Below the pieces are notes generated by a model that was not told the origin of the DNA, searched no databases, and was given only the letters and a program-made list of their open reading frames with translations. A stretch of 64,000 bases of DNA, taken from contig SSFF01000011.1 in assembly GCA_008015235.1 (NCBI GenBank), positions 62,001 to 126,000 on the forward strand, given 5' to 3'. A program made the translations under genes and the position numbers. The stretch comes from Rhodoferax sp. (lineage in GTDB: Bacteria > Pseudomonadota > Gammaproteobacteria > Burkholderiales > Burkholderiaceae_C). Numbering within the stretch: the first letter of the stretch is position 1; every line of letters starts with the position of its first letter. Of the stretch, positions 17,517 through 26,200 are shown in pieces.

Positions 17517-17551
17517 GCCCGCCGCGCTTTGTGCGGCGGGCTTGTTTTTTT
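17517..17551 (+). terminator. Rho-independent terminator after ctaE
   Basis: GCCCGCCGC and GCGGCGGGC pair over a 7-base loop, followed by TTGTTTTTTT. It closes the ctaC-ctaE transcript. The T-run overlaps the stop codon of the convergent DUF2909 gene. Confidence 0.92.
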
Positions 17552-17771
17552 AGCGCAGGCCGTGCGAGGGAATCCAGCCCAGGTACGAGCCGACCAGGAG
17601 TGCCACGAACAGCCCGACCGACAGCGCCACCCGGATGGTGAGCGCCCTCACGACACCCGTTGCTTGGGCCTTGTCCTTGTTCATCAAGGCAGCCAGTGCC
17701 CGGAACAGGTTGAAGATGATGAGCACCAAAACGGCGACAATGAGCAATTTGGTCAGCATGGCAGAAGGCAT
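17550..17771 (-). CDS. Twin-transmembrane protein, DUF2909 family
   Basis: A 73-residue protein with two membrane helices (LLIVAVLVLIIFNLFRAL and RVALSVGLFVALLVGSYLGW) and a short charged loop with NKDKAQ. It matches DUF2909, which is found beside SURF1 and ctaE in betaproteobacteria. It may begin at 17759 (MLTKLL) instead of 17771; neither has a clear ribosome site. It lies antisense inside the oxidase cluster. Function unknown. Confidence 0.75.
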   Translation of the reverse strand: MPSAMLTKLLIVAVLVLIIFNLFRALAALMNKDKAQATGVVRALTIRVALSVGLFVALLVGSYLGWIPSHGLR

Positions 17772-17808
17772 GGTTTGATGCCCGATTATCCCCGCGAACC
17801 TATCCCCC

Positions 17809-18531
17809 GTGCCGAAACTCCGATTTGAACCCCGACTCTGGCCCACCCTGGCGATGCTGGTGGGAGTGCTGCTGTTCGTCAAGCTGGGCCTGTGGCAGGC
17901 TGGTAAGGCAGAGGCGCGTGCCGCTGAAATCGCCCAGTTCAACGCCCGCGCCCAGCAGGGGCCCTACGTGCTCAACGGAACAGAGGTCGTGGCCGCTACC
18001 TTGCAGGATGCACCGGTGGTCGCCAAGGGCTATTTCGAACCCGAACACCAGTTCTATGTCGACAACCGGCAGGAAAATGGCGTGGCAGGTGTCCATGTCG
18101 TCACGCCCTTGCGCATTGACGGGACCCCAATGCGGGTGCTGGTGAACCGAGGCTGGGTGGCCTGGCCCGGCGGTAGCCGTGCGCAGCTGCCCCCGGTGGC
18201 TACCCCGGTCGGCCTGGTGGCCGTGGAGGGGATCGCTACGGTGCCCGTCAACAAGCGGTTTTTGCTGATGCCGGAACACGCAGAAACCTTGCCACGCCTG
18301 TGGCCACGGCTCGATCTGGAGCGCTTCACGGCCGAGCGGCGCTATCCTCTCCAGCCCCTGGTACTTTTGCAGACCTCTGCGGACACCGGGACGCCGCTGG
18401 TGCGCCATTGGCCACCACCCGAAGACCGGGTGGCTCGCCACCAGAGCTATGCCTACCAATGGTTTGGCATGGCCTTGGCTTTACTGCTTTTCTATGGAGC
18501 GGCGAGTGTTCGCCGACGCACGACACCATGA
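17809..18531 (+). CDS. SURF1 family oxidase assembly protein
   Basis: A 240-residue protein starting at GTG (17809). It has an N-terminal helix (PTLAMLVGVLLFVKLGLWQ), a long periplasmic domain with GYFEPEHQFYVDN and NRGWVAWP, and a C-terminal helix after HQSYAYQWFGMALAL. All are SURF1 hallmarks. SURF1 delivers or stabilises haem a during subunit I assembly. It overlaps the next gene by ATGA. Confidence 0.93.
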   Translation: MPKLRFEPRLWPTLAMLVGVLLFVKLGLWQAGKAEARAAEIAQFNARAQQGPYVLNGTEVVAATLQDAPVVAKGYFEPEHQFYVDNRQENGVAGVHVVTPLRIDGTPMRVLVNRGWVAWPGGSRAQLPPVATPVGLVAVEGIATVPVNKRFLLMPEHAETLPRLWPRLDLERFTAERRYPLQPLVLLQTSADTGTPLVRHWPPPEDRVARHQSYAYQWFGMALALLLFYGAASVRRRTTP

Positions 18532-19211
18532 GTCAACTGGACCGTGAAGAACCCCTGGGCCTGGTGGTCCACAGCCTGCCGACCCCCCAAGAGTCCGTGG
18601 TCGAGCCCATGCGCCCGTCCGGCCGCTTGAAACTGCTTGCCATCATGCTGGTGTGCTCGTTGCCGGTGATCGCGTCCTATTACGCATACTTTGTGGTGCG
18701 GCCGCAGGGCAAGGCCAGTTTTGGGGAGTTGATCGCACCGGCCCGGCCTGTGGGGAATTGGGTCGGTACCAGCCTGCAAGGAGGCAGCACGCCATTGGCA
18801 TCCCTCAAGGGCCAGTGGCTGATGGTCAGCGTCCATGGCGGAGCCTGTGCCGCCGACTGCCAACACCATCTGTTCCTGCTGCGCCAGCTGCGCGCCACCC
18901 TGGGCAAGGACAAGGACCGGGTGGACTGGGTCTGGCTGGTGTCCGATACCGCACCAGTCGATCCTGCAATGCACAAACCCCTGGGGGATGCGGTGGTGCT
19001 GCGTGTCGACCCGAACGTGCTCAACGAGTGGTTCAGCGTGGCTCCGGGCAAGTCGCTGAGTGACTATATTTTCGTGGTCGATCCCCTGGGCAATACCATG
19101 CTGCGTTTGCCCGCGGTGTTTGATGTGGCCGACTCGGCAAAGGCCCGCCGGGACTTGGAACGCCTGCTGCGTGCCTCTGTATCCTGGGACGGACCGGGGC
19201 GCCCGCAATGA
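18528..19211 (+). CDS. Membrane-anchored thioredoxin-fold protein, SCO-like
   Basis: A 227-residue protein with one membrane helix (about residues 35-55) and a periplasmic domain resembling SCO/thioredoxin folds. GGACAADCQHH gives a CxxxC motif as in SCO copper chaperones, and DYIFVVDPLGN matches the later strand. The distal copper-binding His of SCO proteins is not evident. It is locked into the SURF1-ctaA operon by four-base overlaps at both ends. A role in copper or thiol handling for CuA is inferred. Confidence 0.75.
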   Translation: MSQLDREEPLGLVVHSLPTPQESVVEPMRPSGRLKLLAIMLVCSLPVIASYYAYFVVRPQGKASFGELIAPARPVGNWVGTSLQGGSTPLASLKGQWLMVSVHGGACAADCQHHLFLLRQLRATLGKDKDRVDWVWLVSDTAPVDPAMHKPLGDAVVLRVDPNVLNEWFSVAPGKSLSDYIFVVDPLGNTMLRLPAVFDVADSAKARRDLERLLRASVSWDGPGRPQ

Positions 19212-20341
19212 CCCTGCCTGCGGCCTACGATTTTTCACCGGTATTCCATTTGCTGCTGTTGGGTGCAGCATTGGCCGCCGTGCCCCTCACTTGGGTGTGG
19301 TGGCGCAAGCGCCATGACAGTCCGCGGGCACGCCTGCAGGCCTTGGTGGTGCTCACTTTGTTTCTCACTTTCGACTTGGTGTTGTTTGGCGCCTTCACCC
19401 GCCTGACCGATTCGGGGCTAGGCTGCCCGGATTGGCCGGGCTGCTATGGAAGTGCCTCGCCAGTGGGGGCGCATGTCGATATCGCTGCGGCGCAGGCGCA
19501 GATGCCAGATGGCCCGGTCACCCATGGCAAGGCCTGGATTGAGATGGTGCACCGTTACCTGGCAACCGGAGTGGGGGCGCTCATCGTTGCCATTGCGTTA
19601 CTTAGCTGGCGGCTGCGGCGGGCGGGTGAGCCGGGGATCGCATTAGGCCTGCCCCTGCTGACATTGGCCTGGGTGTGCCTGCAAGGGGCCTTTGGGGCGC
19701 TTACGGTGACGATGAAACTGTTTCCGGCCATTGTGTCCTTGCATCTGCTGGGCGGTTATGGGCTGCTGGCGCTGCTCAGTGTCCAAGCCGTGCGTGGCAT
19801 GGAACTGAGTTTGGGCCGGTCTACGGCACGTTTGGCGCCAATCCTGCTGCTGGCGCTGGCAATGCTCGTGCTGCAGGTGTTGTCCGGTGCCTGGGTCAGT
19901 ACCAACTATGCAGTGTTGGCTTGTGCTGACTTTCCGCAGTGCCATGGCAGCTGGTGGCCCGAGATGGATTTTTCGCAGGCCCTGAGCGTGTGGCGGCCAC
20001 TGGGCTTTCTGCACGATGGCTCGGCACTGTCGACGGCCGGGATCACTGCCATCCACTTCACGCACCGTCTTTTGGCCTTGTGCACGGTGGCGGTGTTGGG
20101 ATGGACCGCATGGCGCATGCACGCGGCCGGTCTGCGCATCGTGGGGCGCTGGTTGGCGGCCTTGCTGGCCTTGCAGGTGCTCACGGGTATCAGCAATGTG
20201 GTGCTGGGCTGGCCTTTGATGTCGGCCTTGCTGCACAGCGGTGGGGCGGGTGCCATGGTGCTTGTGTTGACCGGTACGTTGGCCGCAACACGCTATGGGA
20301 CAACAACAATGTATGCGCCAGCGGCGCTGAAGGGGGCGTGA
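19208..20341 (+). CDS. ctaA: Haem A synthase (COX15/CtaA)
   Basis: A 377-residue membrane protein with eight helices. The first periplasmic loop has the paired cysteines of [14 protein letters not shown], and the haem ligands lie in EMVHRYLA and HFTHRLLA. It oxidises haem O to haem A for the aa3 oxidase. It overlaps the SCO-like gene (ATGA) and ctaB (TGATG), so the assembly genes form one coupled operon. Confidence 0.95.
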   Translation: MTLPAAYDFSPVFHLLLLGAALAAVPLTWVWWRKRHDSPRARLQALVVLTLFLTFDLVLFGAFTRLTDSGLGCPDWPGCYGSASPVGAHVDIAAAQAQMPDGPVTHGKAWIEMVHRYLATGVGALIVAIALLSWRLRRAGEPGIALGLPLLTLAWVCLQGAFGALTVTMKLFPAIVSLHLLGGYGLLALLSVQAVRGMELSLGRSTARLAPILLLALAMLVLQVLSGAWVSTNYAVLACADFPQCHGSWWPEMDFSQALSVWRPLGFLHDGSALSTAGITAIHFTHRLLALCTVAVLGWTAWRMHAAGLRIVGRWLAALLALQVLTGISNVVLGWPLMSALLHSGGAGAMVLVLTGTLAATRYGTTTMYAPAALKGA

Positions 20342-21237
20342 TGCACGCGATGCAGGGGATGCTGTCCCGTGAAATCTGGGGGCAGTTCTACGCGTTGACC
20401 AAGCCGCGGGTGGTGCAGCTGATCGTGTTCTGCGCGCTCATCGGCATGGTGCTTGCCGTGCCGGGCTGGCCGGACCGCGCGCAGCTGTTGCAGATGCTGG
20501 TGGCCAGCTTTGGCATTTACCTGGTGGCCGGGGCGGCCGCGGCGTTCAATTGCCTGGTGGAAAAGGGCATTGACGCCAAGATGAAGCGCACCGCCTGGCG
20601 CCCCACGGCCCAGGGGCAGCTTGGCGATGCCCAGACCCTGGTCTTCTCGGCAGTGCTGTGCGCACTGGGCAGTGCCGTGCTCTATGTGTGGGTCAACCCG
20701 CTGACCATGTGGCTGACTTTTGCCACCTTTGTTGGCTACGCAGTCATCTACACCGTGGTGCTCAAGCCGCTGACGCCGCAGAACATCGTCATCGGAGGGG
20801 CCTCCGGCGCCATGCCGCCGGTACTGGGTTGGGCCGCATTGACTGGCGACGTTGGTCCTGAAGCGCTCATCCTGTTTCTCATCATCTTCCTGTGGACGCC
20901 GCCGCACTTCTGGGCGCTGGCCCTGTACCGGGTGGAGGACTACCGCAAGTCGGGCCTGCCCATGTTGCCGGTCACCCACGGCAGCGAGTTCACACGCCTG
21001 CAGGTGTTTCTCTACACCCTGGTGCTGATGGCGGCCTCCTTGTTGCCGTTCATCTATGGCATGAACTCCTGGCTGTACCTGCTGGTCGCGCTGGCCTTGA
21101 GCCTGGGTTTTTGCTGGCACGCCTGGCAATTGCTGCGAAACTACTCCGATGCGCTGGCCCGGAAAACCTTCCGTTTTTCGCTCATTCACCTGAGCGCCCT
21201 GTTCTCGGCCCTGCTACTGGACCATTACCTTCTATGA
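20341..21237 (+). CDS. ctaB: Protohaem IX farnesyltransferase (haem O synthase)
   Basis: A 298-residue UbiA-family prenyltransferase. The first Asp-rich region is modified ([19 protein letters not shown]), and [13 protein letters not shown] and [16 protein letters not shown] are typical CtaB motifs. It makes haem O, the substrate of CtaA. The start at 20341 shares one base with the ctaA stop. Confidence 0.96.
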   Translation: MHAMQGMLSREIWGQFYALTKPRVVQLIVFCALIGMVLAVPGWPDRAQLLQMLVASFGIYLVAGAAAAFNCLVEKGIDAKMKRTAWRPTAQGQLGDAQTLVFSAVLCALGSAVLYVWVNPLTMWLTFATFVGYAVIYTVVLKPLTPQNIVIGGASGAMPPVLGWAALTGDVGPEALILFLIIFLWTPPHFWALALYRVEDYRKSGLPMLPVTHGSEFTRLQVFLYTLVLMAASLLPFIYGMNSWLYLLVALALSLGFCWHAWQLLRNYSDALARKTFRFSLIHLSALFSALLLDHYLL

Positions 21238-21860
21238 ATTCGACCATGCCGAACAAACGAATTGCTCTGAAAAAGATAGCTGCCTGTGCAATGTTGGCGG
21301 GGGCAACTGCCTTTTTTTCGGCATGTACCGAGCAGAAGCAACCCTTTGCATCGATTGATGTGACCGGCGCCAACTACGCTACCGGTTTCGAGCTAACCGA
21401 CCATAACGGCCAGGTACGGCGCCTGACCGACTTTGCCGGCAAGATCGTGGTCATCTTTTTCGGCTACACCCAGTGCCCCGATGTCTGTCCCACTTCCATG
21501 GGCGAGCTGGCCGAAGTGAAGAAGGCTTTGGGGCCTGATGGCGACAAGCTGCAGGGCCTGTTCATCACGGTGGATCCGGAGCGCGACACGCGCGAATTGC
21601 TCAAGGGCTACATGGAAGCATTTGACCCCACCTTCCTGGCCTTGCGCCCGGAGCCTGACAAGCTCGACGCCCTGACCAAGAGCTTCAAGGTGTATTACAA
21701 GAAGGTCGATGGCAAGACGGCAACGAGCTACACCATGGACCATTCGGCGGGTAGCTATGTCTACGACACCCAAGGCAAGCTGCGTTTGTTCACCCGCTAT
21801 GGCAGTGGACCGAAGGCCTTGGCATCCGATATCCAATTGCTGCTGCGCGAAGCACGCTGA
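21234..21860 (+). CDS. SCO1/SenC copper chaperone lipoprotein
   Basis: A 208-residue protein with a lipoprotein-type signal ending FFSAC and a thioredoxin fold. Copper ligands are C81 and C85 (CPDVCP) and H170 (MDHSAG). It metallates CuA in CtaC. It overlaps ctaB by ATGA; an alternative ATG at 21246 is possible. Residues 10-30, most of the signal peptide, are encoded by a dispersed repeat copy (21262-21322). Confidence 0.93.
   Translation: MNSTMPNKRIALKKIAACAMLAGATAFFSACTEQKQPFASIDVTGANYATGFELTDHNGQVRRLTDFAGKIVVIFFGYTQCPDVCPTSMGELAEVKKALGPDGDKLQGLFITVDPERDTRELLKGYMEAFDPTFLALRPEPDKLDALTKSFKVYYKKVDGKTATSYTMDHSAGSYVYDTQGKLRLFTRYGSGPKALASDIQLLLREAR
21262..21322 (+). repeat. Dispersed 59-bp repeat, copy 6 (inside SCO gene signal-peptide region)
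   Basis: TTGCTCT, 7 bases, ATAGCT, 5 bases, TGCAAT, 6 bases GTTGGC, then GGGGGC, 4 bases, and GCCTTTTTTTCGGC. Two extra bases in the tail compared with the 59-base copies. Confidence 0.75.
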
Positions 21861-21862
21861 GC

Positions 21863-21890
21863 TAAAAAAAACCGGGTCACTGACCCGGTT
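21863..21890. terminator. Bidirectional terminator between sco and rpoH
   Basis: AACCGGGTCA and TGACCCGGTT form a nearly perfect palindrome. The A-run at 21864-21871 becomes a T-run for rpoH on the minus strand; the plus side has a weaker TTTCCTT. Confidence 0.88.
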
Positions 21891-21911
21891 TCCTTGGGGC
21901 GCGGGCGTGGC

Positions 21912-22853
21912 TCAGGCGTAGGCGACCAGCGCGTTTTTCATCTTCTTCATGGCCGCCACTTCGATCTGGCGGATGCGTTCGGCGCTGACGCCGTATTCGG
22001 CCGCCAGTTCGTGCAGGGTCATGCCGCCAGAGGAGTCATCGTTGACCTTGAGCCAACGCTCTTCGACGATGCGGCGGCTGCGGGCATCCAGTGTGTCCAG
22101 GGCGGCGGCAATGCCTTCCGAGGCCATCACGTCGCGCTGGTGCGCTTCGATCAGGGCCACGGGTTCATGGCGCTCATCGCTGAGGTAGGCAATGGGGCCG
22201 AAGGCCTCTTCGCCGTCGTCACTGGGGCTGGGGTCGAGCAGCACATCGCCACCGGCCATGCGCGCTTCCATTTCAATCACTTCTTCCGGTTTGACATTGA
22301 GCTCGCGCGCCATCGCGTCGATCTGGTCGGCATTGAGCGTGTCACGGTAGGTGTCCAAGTCGGCGGCTGCGTCGTCGCTCTTGTAGCGCTGCTTCATGGA
22401 GCGCAGGTTGAAGAACAGCTTGCGCTGGGCCTTGGTGGTCGCCACCTTGACCATGCGCCAGTTCTTCAGGATGTACTCGTGGATTTCGGCCTTGATCCAG
22501 TGCATCGCGTAGCTCACCAGGCGCACGCCCTGGTCGGGGTCGAAGCGCTTGACGGCCTTCATCAGGCCCACATTGCCTTCCTGGATCAGGTCACCGTGGG
22601 GCAGGCCGTAGCCGAGGTACTGGCGGGCGATGGACACCACCAGACGCAGGTGCGACAACACCAGTTTGGAGGCGGCCTCCAGATCCTGGTGCTCCTTGAA
22701 CCGGCGTGCAAATTCCTGCTCTTCCTCCAAAGTGAGCAATGGGATGCGGTTGGCCGCTGAAATATAGGCATCGAGATTCCCCAACGAAGGAACCACGGCC
22801 CACGGATTGCGCAGGGCAACGGCAGTGCTGGTCGATCCAAATTGGTTATTCAT
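21912..22853 (-). CDS. rpoH: RNA polymerase heat-shock sigma factor sigma-32
   Basis: A 313-residue sigma-70-family factor. It carries region 2 (DLIQEGNVGLMKAVKRFDP, RLVSYAMHWIKAEI), the RpoH box QRKLFFNLR at residues 143-151 that distinguishes sigma-32, and a region 4 HTH with ERIRQIE. It directs heat-shock transcription. AAGGAGTT seven bases upstream selects the ATG at 22853 over one at 22874. A perfect CIRCE operator lies just upstream, so HrcA control is expected. Confidence 0.96.
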   Translation of the reverse strand: MNNQFGSTSTAVALRNPWAVVPSLGNLDAYISAANRIPLLTLEEEQEFARRFKEHQDLEAASKLVLSHLRLVVSIARQYLGYGLPHGDLIQEGNVGLMKAVKRFDPDQGVRLVSYAMHWIKAEIHEYILKNWRMVKVATTKAQRKLFFNLRSMKQRYKSDDAAADLDTYRDTLNADQIDAMARELNVKPEEVIEMEARMAGGDVLLDPSPSDDGEEAFGPIAYLSDERHEPVALIEAHQRDVMASEGIAAALDTLDARSRRIVEERWLKVNDDSSGGMTLHELAAEYGVSAERIRQIEVAAMKKMKNALVAYA

Positions 22854-22883
22854 ACCCGAACTCCTTGTGTTCATGGGTAAATA

Positions 22884-22910
22884 TTAGCACTCCTTGATGG
22901 AGAGTGCTAA
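22884..22910 (-). promoter_or_regulatory. CIRCE operator (HrcA site) in rpoH leader
   Basis: TTAGCACTC, nine spacer bases, GAGTGCTAA: a perfect match to the CIRCE consensus with the exact 9-base spacer. It begins 30 bases upstream of the rpoH ATG and directly follows a candidate promoter, so HrcA binding would block initiation. Confidence 0.93.
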
Positions 22911-22919
22911 TCAATGTGT

Positions 22920-22948
22920 AACCTAGGGTTAATACCAGTATTTCTCAA
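22920..22948 (-). promoter_or_regulatory. Candidate sigma-70 promoter of rpoH
   Basis: On the minus strand TTGAGA (22948-22943), 17 bases, TAGGTT (22925-22920). The predicted start would fall at the edge of the CIRCE palindrome, the usual operator position. Confidence 0.5.
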
Positions 22949-23352
22949 AGCTCCAGGTGTCGCGCCGCCATGTGGTGCTGAGCCTGTTGCAGGGAGTGAG
23001 CGTCACGGCCGTGGTGATGGGCTTGTATGCGCTGTCGCTGCAAGTCTGGGACATGGCACCTGCGGCGGCGGCCACGCTGGCGTTTGTCGTGCTGGTCAGT
23101 GCCAATGCGGTGCTGATACTGCCAAGCCGGTTCGCCCAGACACGTGGGGGTAATCTGCTGCGGGACTTACCCGTGGTGAGCTGGTGGGTGCTGGGAGGCA
23201 CGCTGGCCGCATTGCTGCTCATTACCCAATGGTCTGTGCTGGCTGCTGCCTTTGGCTTTGCCGTGCTACCCGTCTGGCAGTGGCTGGCTGCTTTGGGGCT
23301 GGGACTGGCCATGGTCGGCGTGTTCCAGCTCAACAAGTGGGTGCTGCGCTGA
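22933..23352 (+). pseudogene. Remnant of a cation-transporting P-type ATPase (C-terminal membrane domain)
   Basis: The open frame from 22933 (GTG at 22957 is the first start; 131 residues) contains four membrane helices. Its sequence follows the Cation_ATPase_C domain of P2-type ATPases: SRRHVVLSLLQGV, then the helix pair around AAATLAFVVLVSANAVLIL, RDLPVVSWWVLGG and a final FQLNKWVL. The phosphorylation (DKTGT), nucleotide-binding and ion-site domains are missing. The frame starts inside the rpoH promoter region, so it looks like a truncated leftover rather than a working gene; expression as a small membrane protein cannot be excluded. Confidence 0.7.
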
Positions 23353-23366
23353 CCAGCCATATTCAG

Positions 23367-23425
23367 GTCAAATTTGGCTCTGGCCCGCAAAAATATTCAA
23401 TTGTTTGCTATGAAATGGGTAGCAA
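23367..23425 (-). repeat. Dispersed 59-bp repeat, copy 7 (intergenic, after ATPase remnant)
   Basis: On the minus strand: TTGCTAC, 7 bases, ATAGCA, 5 bases, TTGAAT, ATTTTTGCGGGC, 4 bases, then GCCAAATTTGACC. The only fully intergenic copy, between the ATPase remnant and the SDR gene. Confidence 0.85.
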
Positions 23426-23445
23426 TTTGGCACCCGTGAGCCGGG

Positions 23446-24351
23446 TCAGTCGAGGTAGCGCAGCCCCGTCAGGCTTTCGGATAATTCCCAAAGCCGACGC
23501 CCCTGCTCCGGATCTCGCGCTGTGCGGCTGGAGCCGACCTTGATGGCCGGGCCGCGCATCTGCCCCAGACCCCCGGGACCACAGTAGTCGCCTCCGACGA
23601 TGTCCTGGCCCAAGGCGGCATACAGACTGGGCAGGGCACCCTCCGACGCGCTGTTGAATATCAACCCCGCCGCAGGCATGAGCCAACGGGCCAGGTTGGG
23701 CAGGTGTTGGCCCAAGTTGGTGGCCGCTACGCCGGGATGGGCTGCCACCGAGATGGTGCTGGCGCCGCTGGCGGTCAGGCGCCTATGCAATTCGAAGGCA
23801 AACACCAGGCAGGCCAGCTTGCTTTGGCCATAGGCACGGCGTTTGTCATAGCCGCGCTGGAAATGCGGGTCGTCGAAGCGGATCGGGCCCCAGCGGTGTG
23901 CAAGGCTGCTGAGCGTGACCACGCGCGCACCGGGCGTGGCGTTGAGCAGTGGCAGCAACAGGCCGGTCAGCACAAAGTGCCCCAGGTAATTCGCCGCCAT
24001 CTGGCTCTCGAACCCGTCCTTGCTCAGGCTGTAGGGCGGCATCATGATGCCGGCGTTGTTGAGGAGCAGGTCCAAGGTTTGCCGTGATTCCGCAATGCGT
24101 GCCCCACAGGCGCGCACGCTGGCGAGGTCGCTCAAATCGAGCGCTTCGATGCTGACCTGTGCCTGCGGGTGCGCTTCCAGGATGCTGTCGCGTGCAGCCC
24201 GTGCCTTGTCGGCATTGCGGCAGGCCAGAATGACAGAACCGCCAAGGCCTGCAAAGGCTTTGGCGGTTTCATAACCCAGACCAATGTTGGCCCCGGTCAC
24301 CAGCGCAGTGCGTCCGGTCTGGTGAGGGGCCTGGTTCAGGTCAAATGCCAC
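23446..24351 (-). CDS. SDR family NAD(P)-dependent oxidoreductase
   Basis: A 301-residue short-chain dehydrogenase. Cofactor motif TGANIGLG is near residue 19, NNAG near residue 98, and the catalytic YxxxK is YGQSK, with a preceding serine in LSSLAHRW. It resembles the retinol-dehydrogenase/WW-domain-oxidoreductase-like branch. The substrate is unknown. It lies 10 bases behind the acyl-CoA ligase gene on the same strand, suggesting work on lipid-derived carbonyls. Confidence 0.88.
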   Translation of the reverse strand: MAFDLNQAPHQTGRTALVTGANIGLGYETAKAFAGLGGSVILACRNADKARAARDSILEAHPQAQVSIEALDLSDLASVRACGARIAESRQTLDLLLNNAGIMMPPYSLSKDGFESQMAANYLGHFVLTGLLLPLLNATPGARVVTLSSLAHRWGPIRFDDPHFQRGYDKRRAYGQSKLACLVFAFELHRRLTASGASTISVAAHPGVAATNLGQHLPNLARWLMPAAGLIFNSASEGALPSLYAALGQDIVGGDYCGPGGLGQMRGPAIKVGSSRTARDPEQGRRLWELSESLTGLRYLD

Positions 24352-24361
24352 TGTGTGCGTG

Positions 24362-26041
24362 TCAGGCCCAGATGACGGCGCCCTTGGTGTTGTACCAGGC
24401 CTCCAGCTGGGCTTCGGCCACGTTCTCGATCTTGGCGCGCTTGATCTTCATGGTCGGGGTCAGGCAGCCGTTTTCGATGGACCAGGGCTGGCGCACGATC
24501 ACGATCATGCGCAGCTGTTCGTAGTCGGGCAGTTCCTTGTTGATGGCCTTGAGCATTGCGGTCAGATCGGCTTCGACTTCCTTGCGCACGGCGGGGTCGT
24601 CCATCTTGGGACGCAGGGTCTCATTGAGCACTACCATCGCGTAGGCAGCCACCTGGCCCACGCCCGAGACCATGCTCTGCTCGATCATGGGGTTGGCATT
24701 GATCTTGTTCTCGATGGGAGCGGGTGACACGTACTTGCCCTTGGCCGTCTTGAACAGTTCCTTGACGCGCCCGGTGAGCTTGAGCAGGCCGTCGGCACGG
24801 CGTTCACCCTTGTCTCCGGTGCGGAAGTAGCCGTCTTCGGTAAAGACTTCGGCGTCGAGGTCGGGGCGCTTGTAGTAGCCCACCATGGTGCCGGGCGACT
24901 TGATCTGCACTTCACCTTCTTCGCTGATGCGAACCTGCACGCCTTTGAGCGGAGTGCCCACTGCGCCAGGGGCATTGCATTCGAGGGTGGAGAAGTGCGA
25001 GCAAGCGAAGTCTTCCGACATCGCATAGCCTTCCATCAGGTTCAGGCCGAGCTTGCGGTACCAGGCGATCAACTCGGCAGGGATGGGCGCGGAGCCGGAG
25101 CCTGCCAGCTTGACATGCTGCAGCCCCAGGTTGGTGAGCACCTTCTTGCGGATGATGCTGCCCAGGATGGGGATGGAGATGAGCTTGTTCAGCTTCTGGG
25201 GTGGCATCTTGGCGAACACGCCTTGCTGGAACTTGAGCCACAGGCGCGGAACCGACAGGAACACGGTAGGTTTGGCGCGCTGCAGGTCCTTGACAAAGGT
25301 GTCGAGCGATTCGGCGAAGAACAGGTGGGTCTTGCCATGGACCAATGAGTTGCCCTCCACCCAGGCGCGTTCGAAAACATGGGACAGCGGCAGGTAAGAC
25401 AGCACGCGCACGGGTGTGTCGGCGCCGATGAAGTCGCGCACGGCCTCCATTTCGACCAGGGAGGCTTCTGTCACACCCTTGAAGTTGTGCATGACGCCCT
25501 TGGGGGTTCCGGTGGAGCCCGAGGTGTACATCAGGATGGCAATGTCCTCGGGTTTGCGGGACGGTTTTCCCTTGATCGGAGCGGTCTTGGCGACGATCGA
25601 ATCCCAGGTGGTGTAGTCGGTCTTGGGGGCCAGCGGGAATGCCACGCAGGGCAGGCCAGCGGGGATGCCGGGTTTTTGCTGGTCGAAGGTGTCGAGCTTG
25701 CCGACGAACAGCATGCTGGCGCCGCTGTGCTCCAGCACGAACTTGACCGTCTCGGCCGTTTCCGTGGGGAAGATGGCGGTGGTGGTACCGCCGGCCATCC
25801 AGATGGCCAGTTCGGCCATGACAAAGTGGGCGCAGTTCTTGGACAGGATGGCAATGCGGGCGCCGGGTTCGAAATTCTGTGCCTGGATGTAGGCCGCCAT
25901 GCGACGGGCCTGGTCCATGGTCTGGGCCCAGGTGTAGTCCACTACCTGGTCGCCACCCAGCGGCTGCGTCATGTAGACGCGGTCCGCCAATTTGGTTTCG
26001 TGGTCGTAGATGTAGTCAAGAATGAGTTTTTGCGCCGCCAT
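24362..26041 (-). CDS. AMP-dependent (long-chain) acyl-CoA synthetase
   Basis: A 559-residue adenylate-forming enzyme. The P-loop YTSGSTGTPKGV is at residues 172-183, followed by SYLPLSHVFERA, EGYAMSED, the TGD motif in YFRTGDKGE, and GRVKELFKTAKGKYVSPAPIE. The style is that of long-chain fatty-acyl-CoA ligases (FadD15/AMP-binding group). CTGGAGA just upstream of 26041 selects that ATG over one at 26071. It is first in a two-gene unit with the SDR. Confidence 0.92.
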   Translation of the reverse strand: MAAQKLILDYIYDHETKLADRVYMTQPLGGDQVVDYTWAQTMDQARRMAAYIQAQNFEPGARIAILSKNCAHFVMAELAIWMAGGTTTAIFPTETAETVKFVLEHSGASMLFVGKLDTFDQQKPGIPAGLPCVAFPLAPKTDYTTWDSIVAKTAPIKGKPSRKPEDIAILMYTSGSTGTPKGVMHNFKGVTEASLVEMEAVRDFIGADTPVRVLSYLPLSHVFERAWVEGNSLVHGKTHLFFAESLDTFVKDLQRAKPTVFLSVPRLWLKFQQGVFAKMPPQKLNKLISIPILGSIIRKKVLTNLGLQHVKLAGSGSAPIPAELIAWYRKLGLNLMEGYAMSEDFACSHFSTLECNAPGAVGTPLKGVQVRISEEGEVQIKSPGTMVGYYKRPDLDAEVFTEDGYFRTGDKGERRADGLLKLTGRVKELFKTAKGKYVSPAPIENKINANPMIEQSMVSGVGQVAAYAMVVLNETLRPKMDDPAVRKEVEADLTAMLKAINKELPDYEQLRMIVIVRQPWSIENGCLTPTMKIKRAKIENVAEAQLEAWYNTKGAVIWA

Positions 26042-26200
26042 ACGAATCTCCAGAAAATGGGCAATTGCCAAAAAGCATTGTCGTTCGATTTAAGTGCAAG
26101 TCGGCGCGCCGGGCGCCAAAAACCATCCCAAAAGTGGCCAAATTCGGGTAAGTCCTAATGTGGCTTAGGGAGTGCACTCAGGCGCGCAGGAACCAGTGCC

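Noticed and set aside
19565..19625. Possible further repeat copy inside ctaA (TTGCCAT, then TTAGCT and CGGGCGGG)
   Set aside because: Spacing between blocks is off by one to several bases and the segment is conserved ctaA coding sequence.
26102..26116. GGCGC/GCGCC hairpin upstream of the acyl-CoA ligase gene
   Set aside because: No T-run on either useful side; likely chance in GC-rich DNA.
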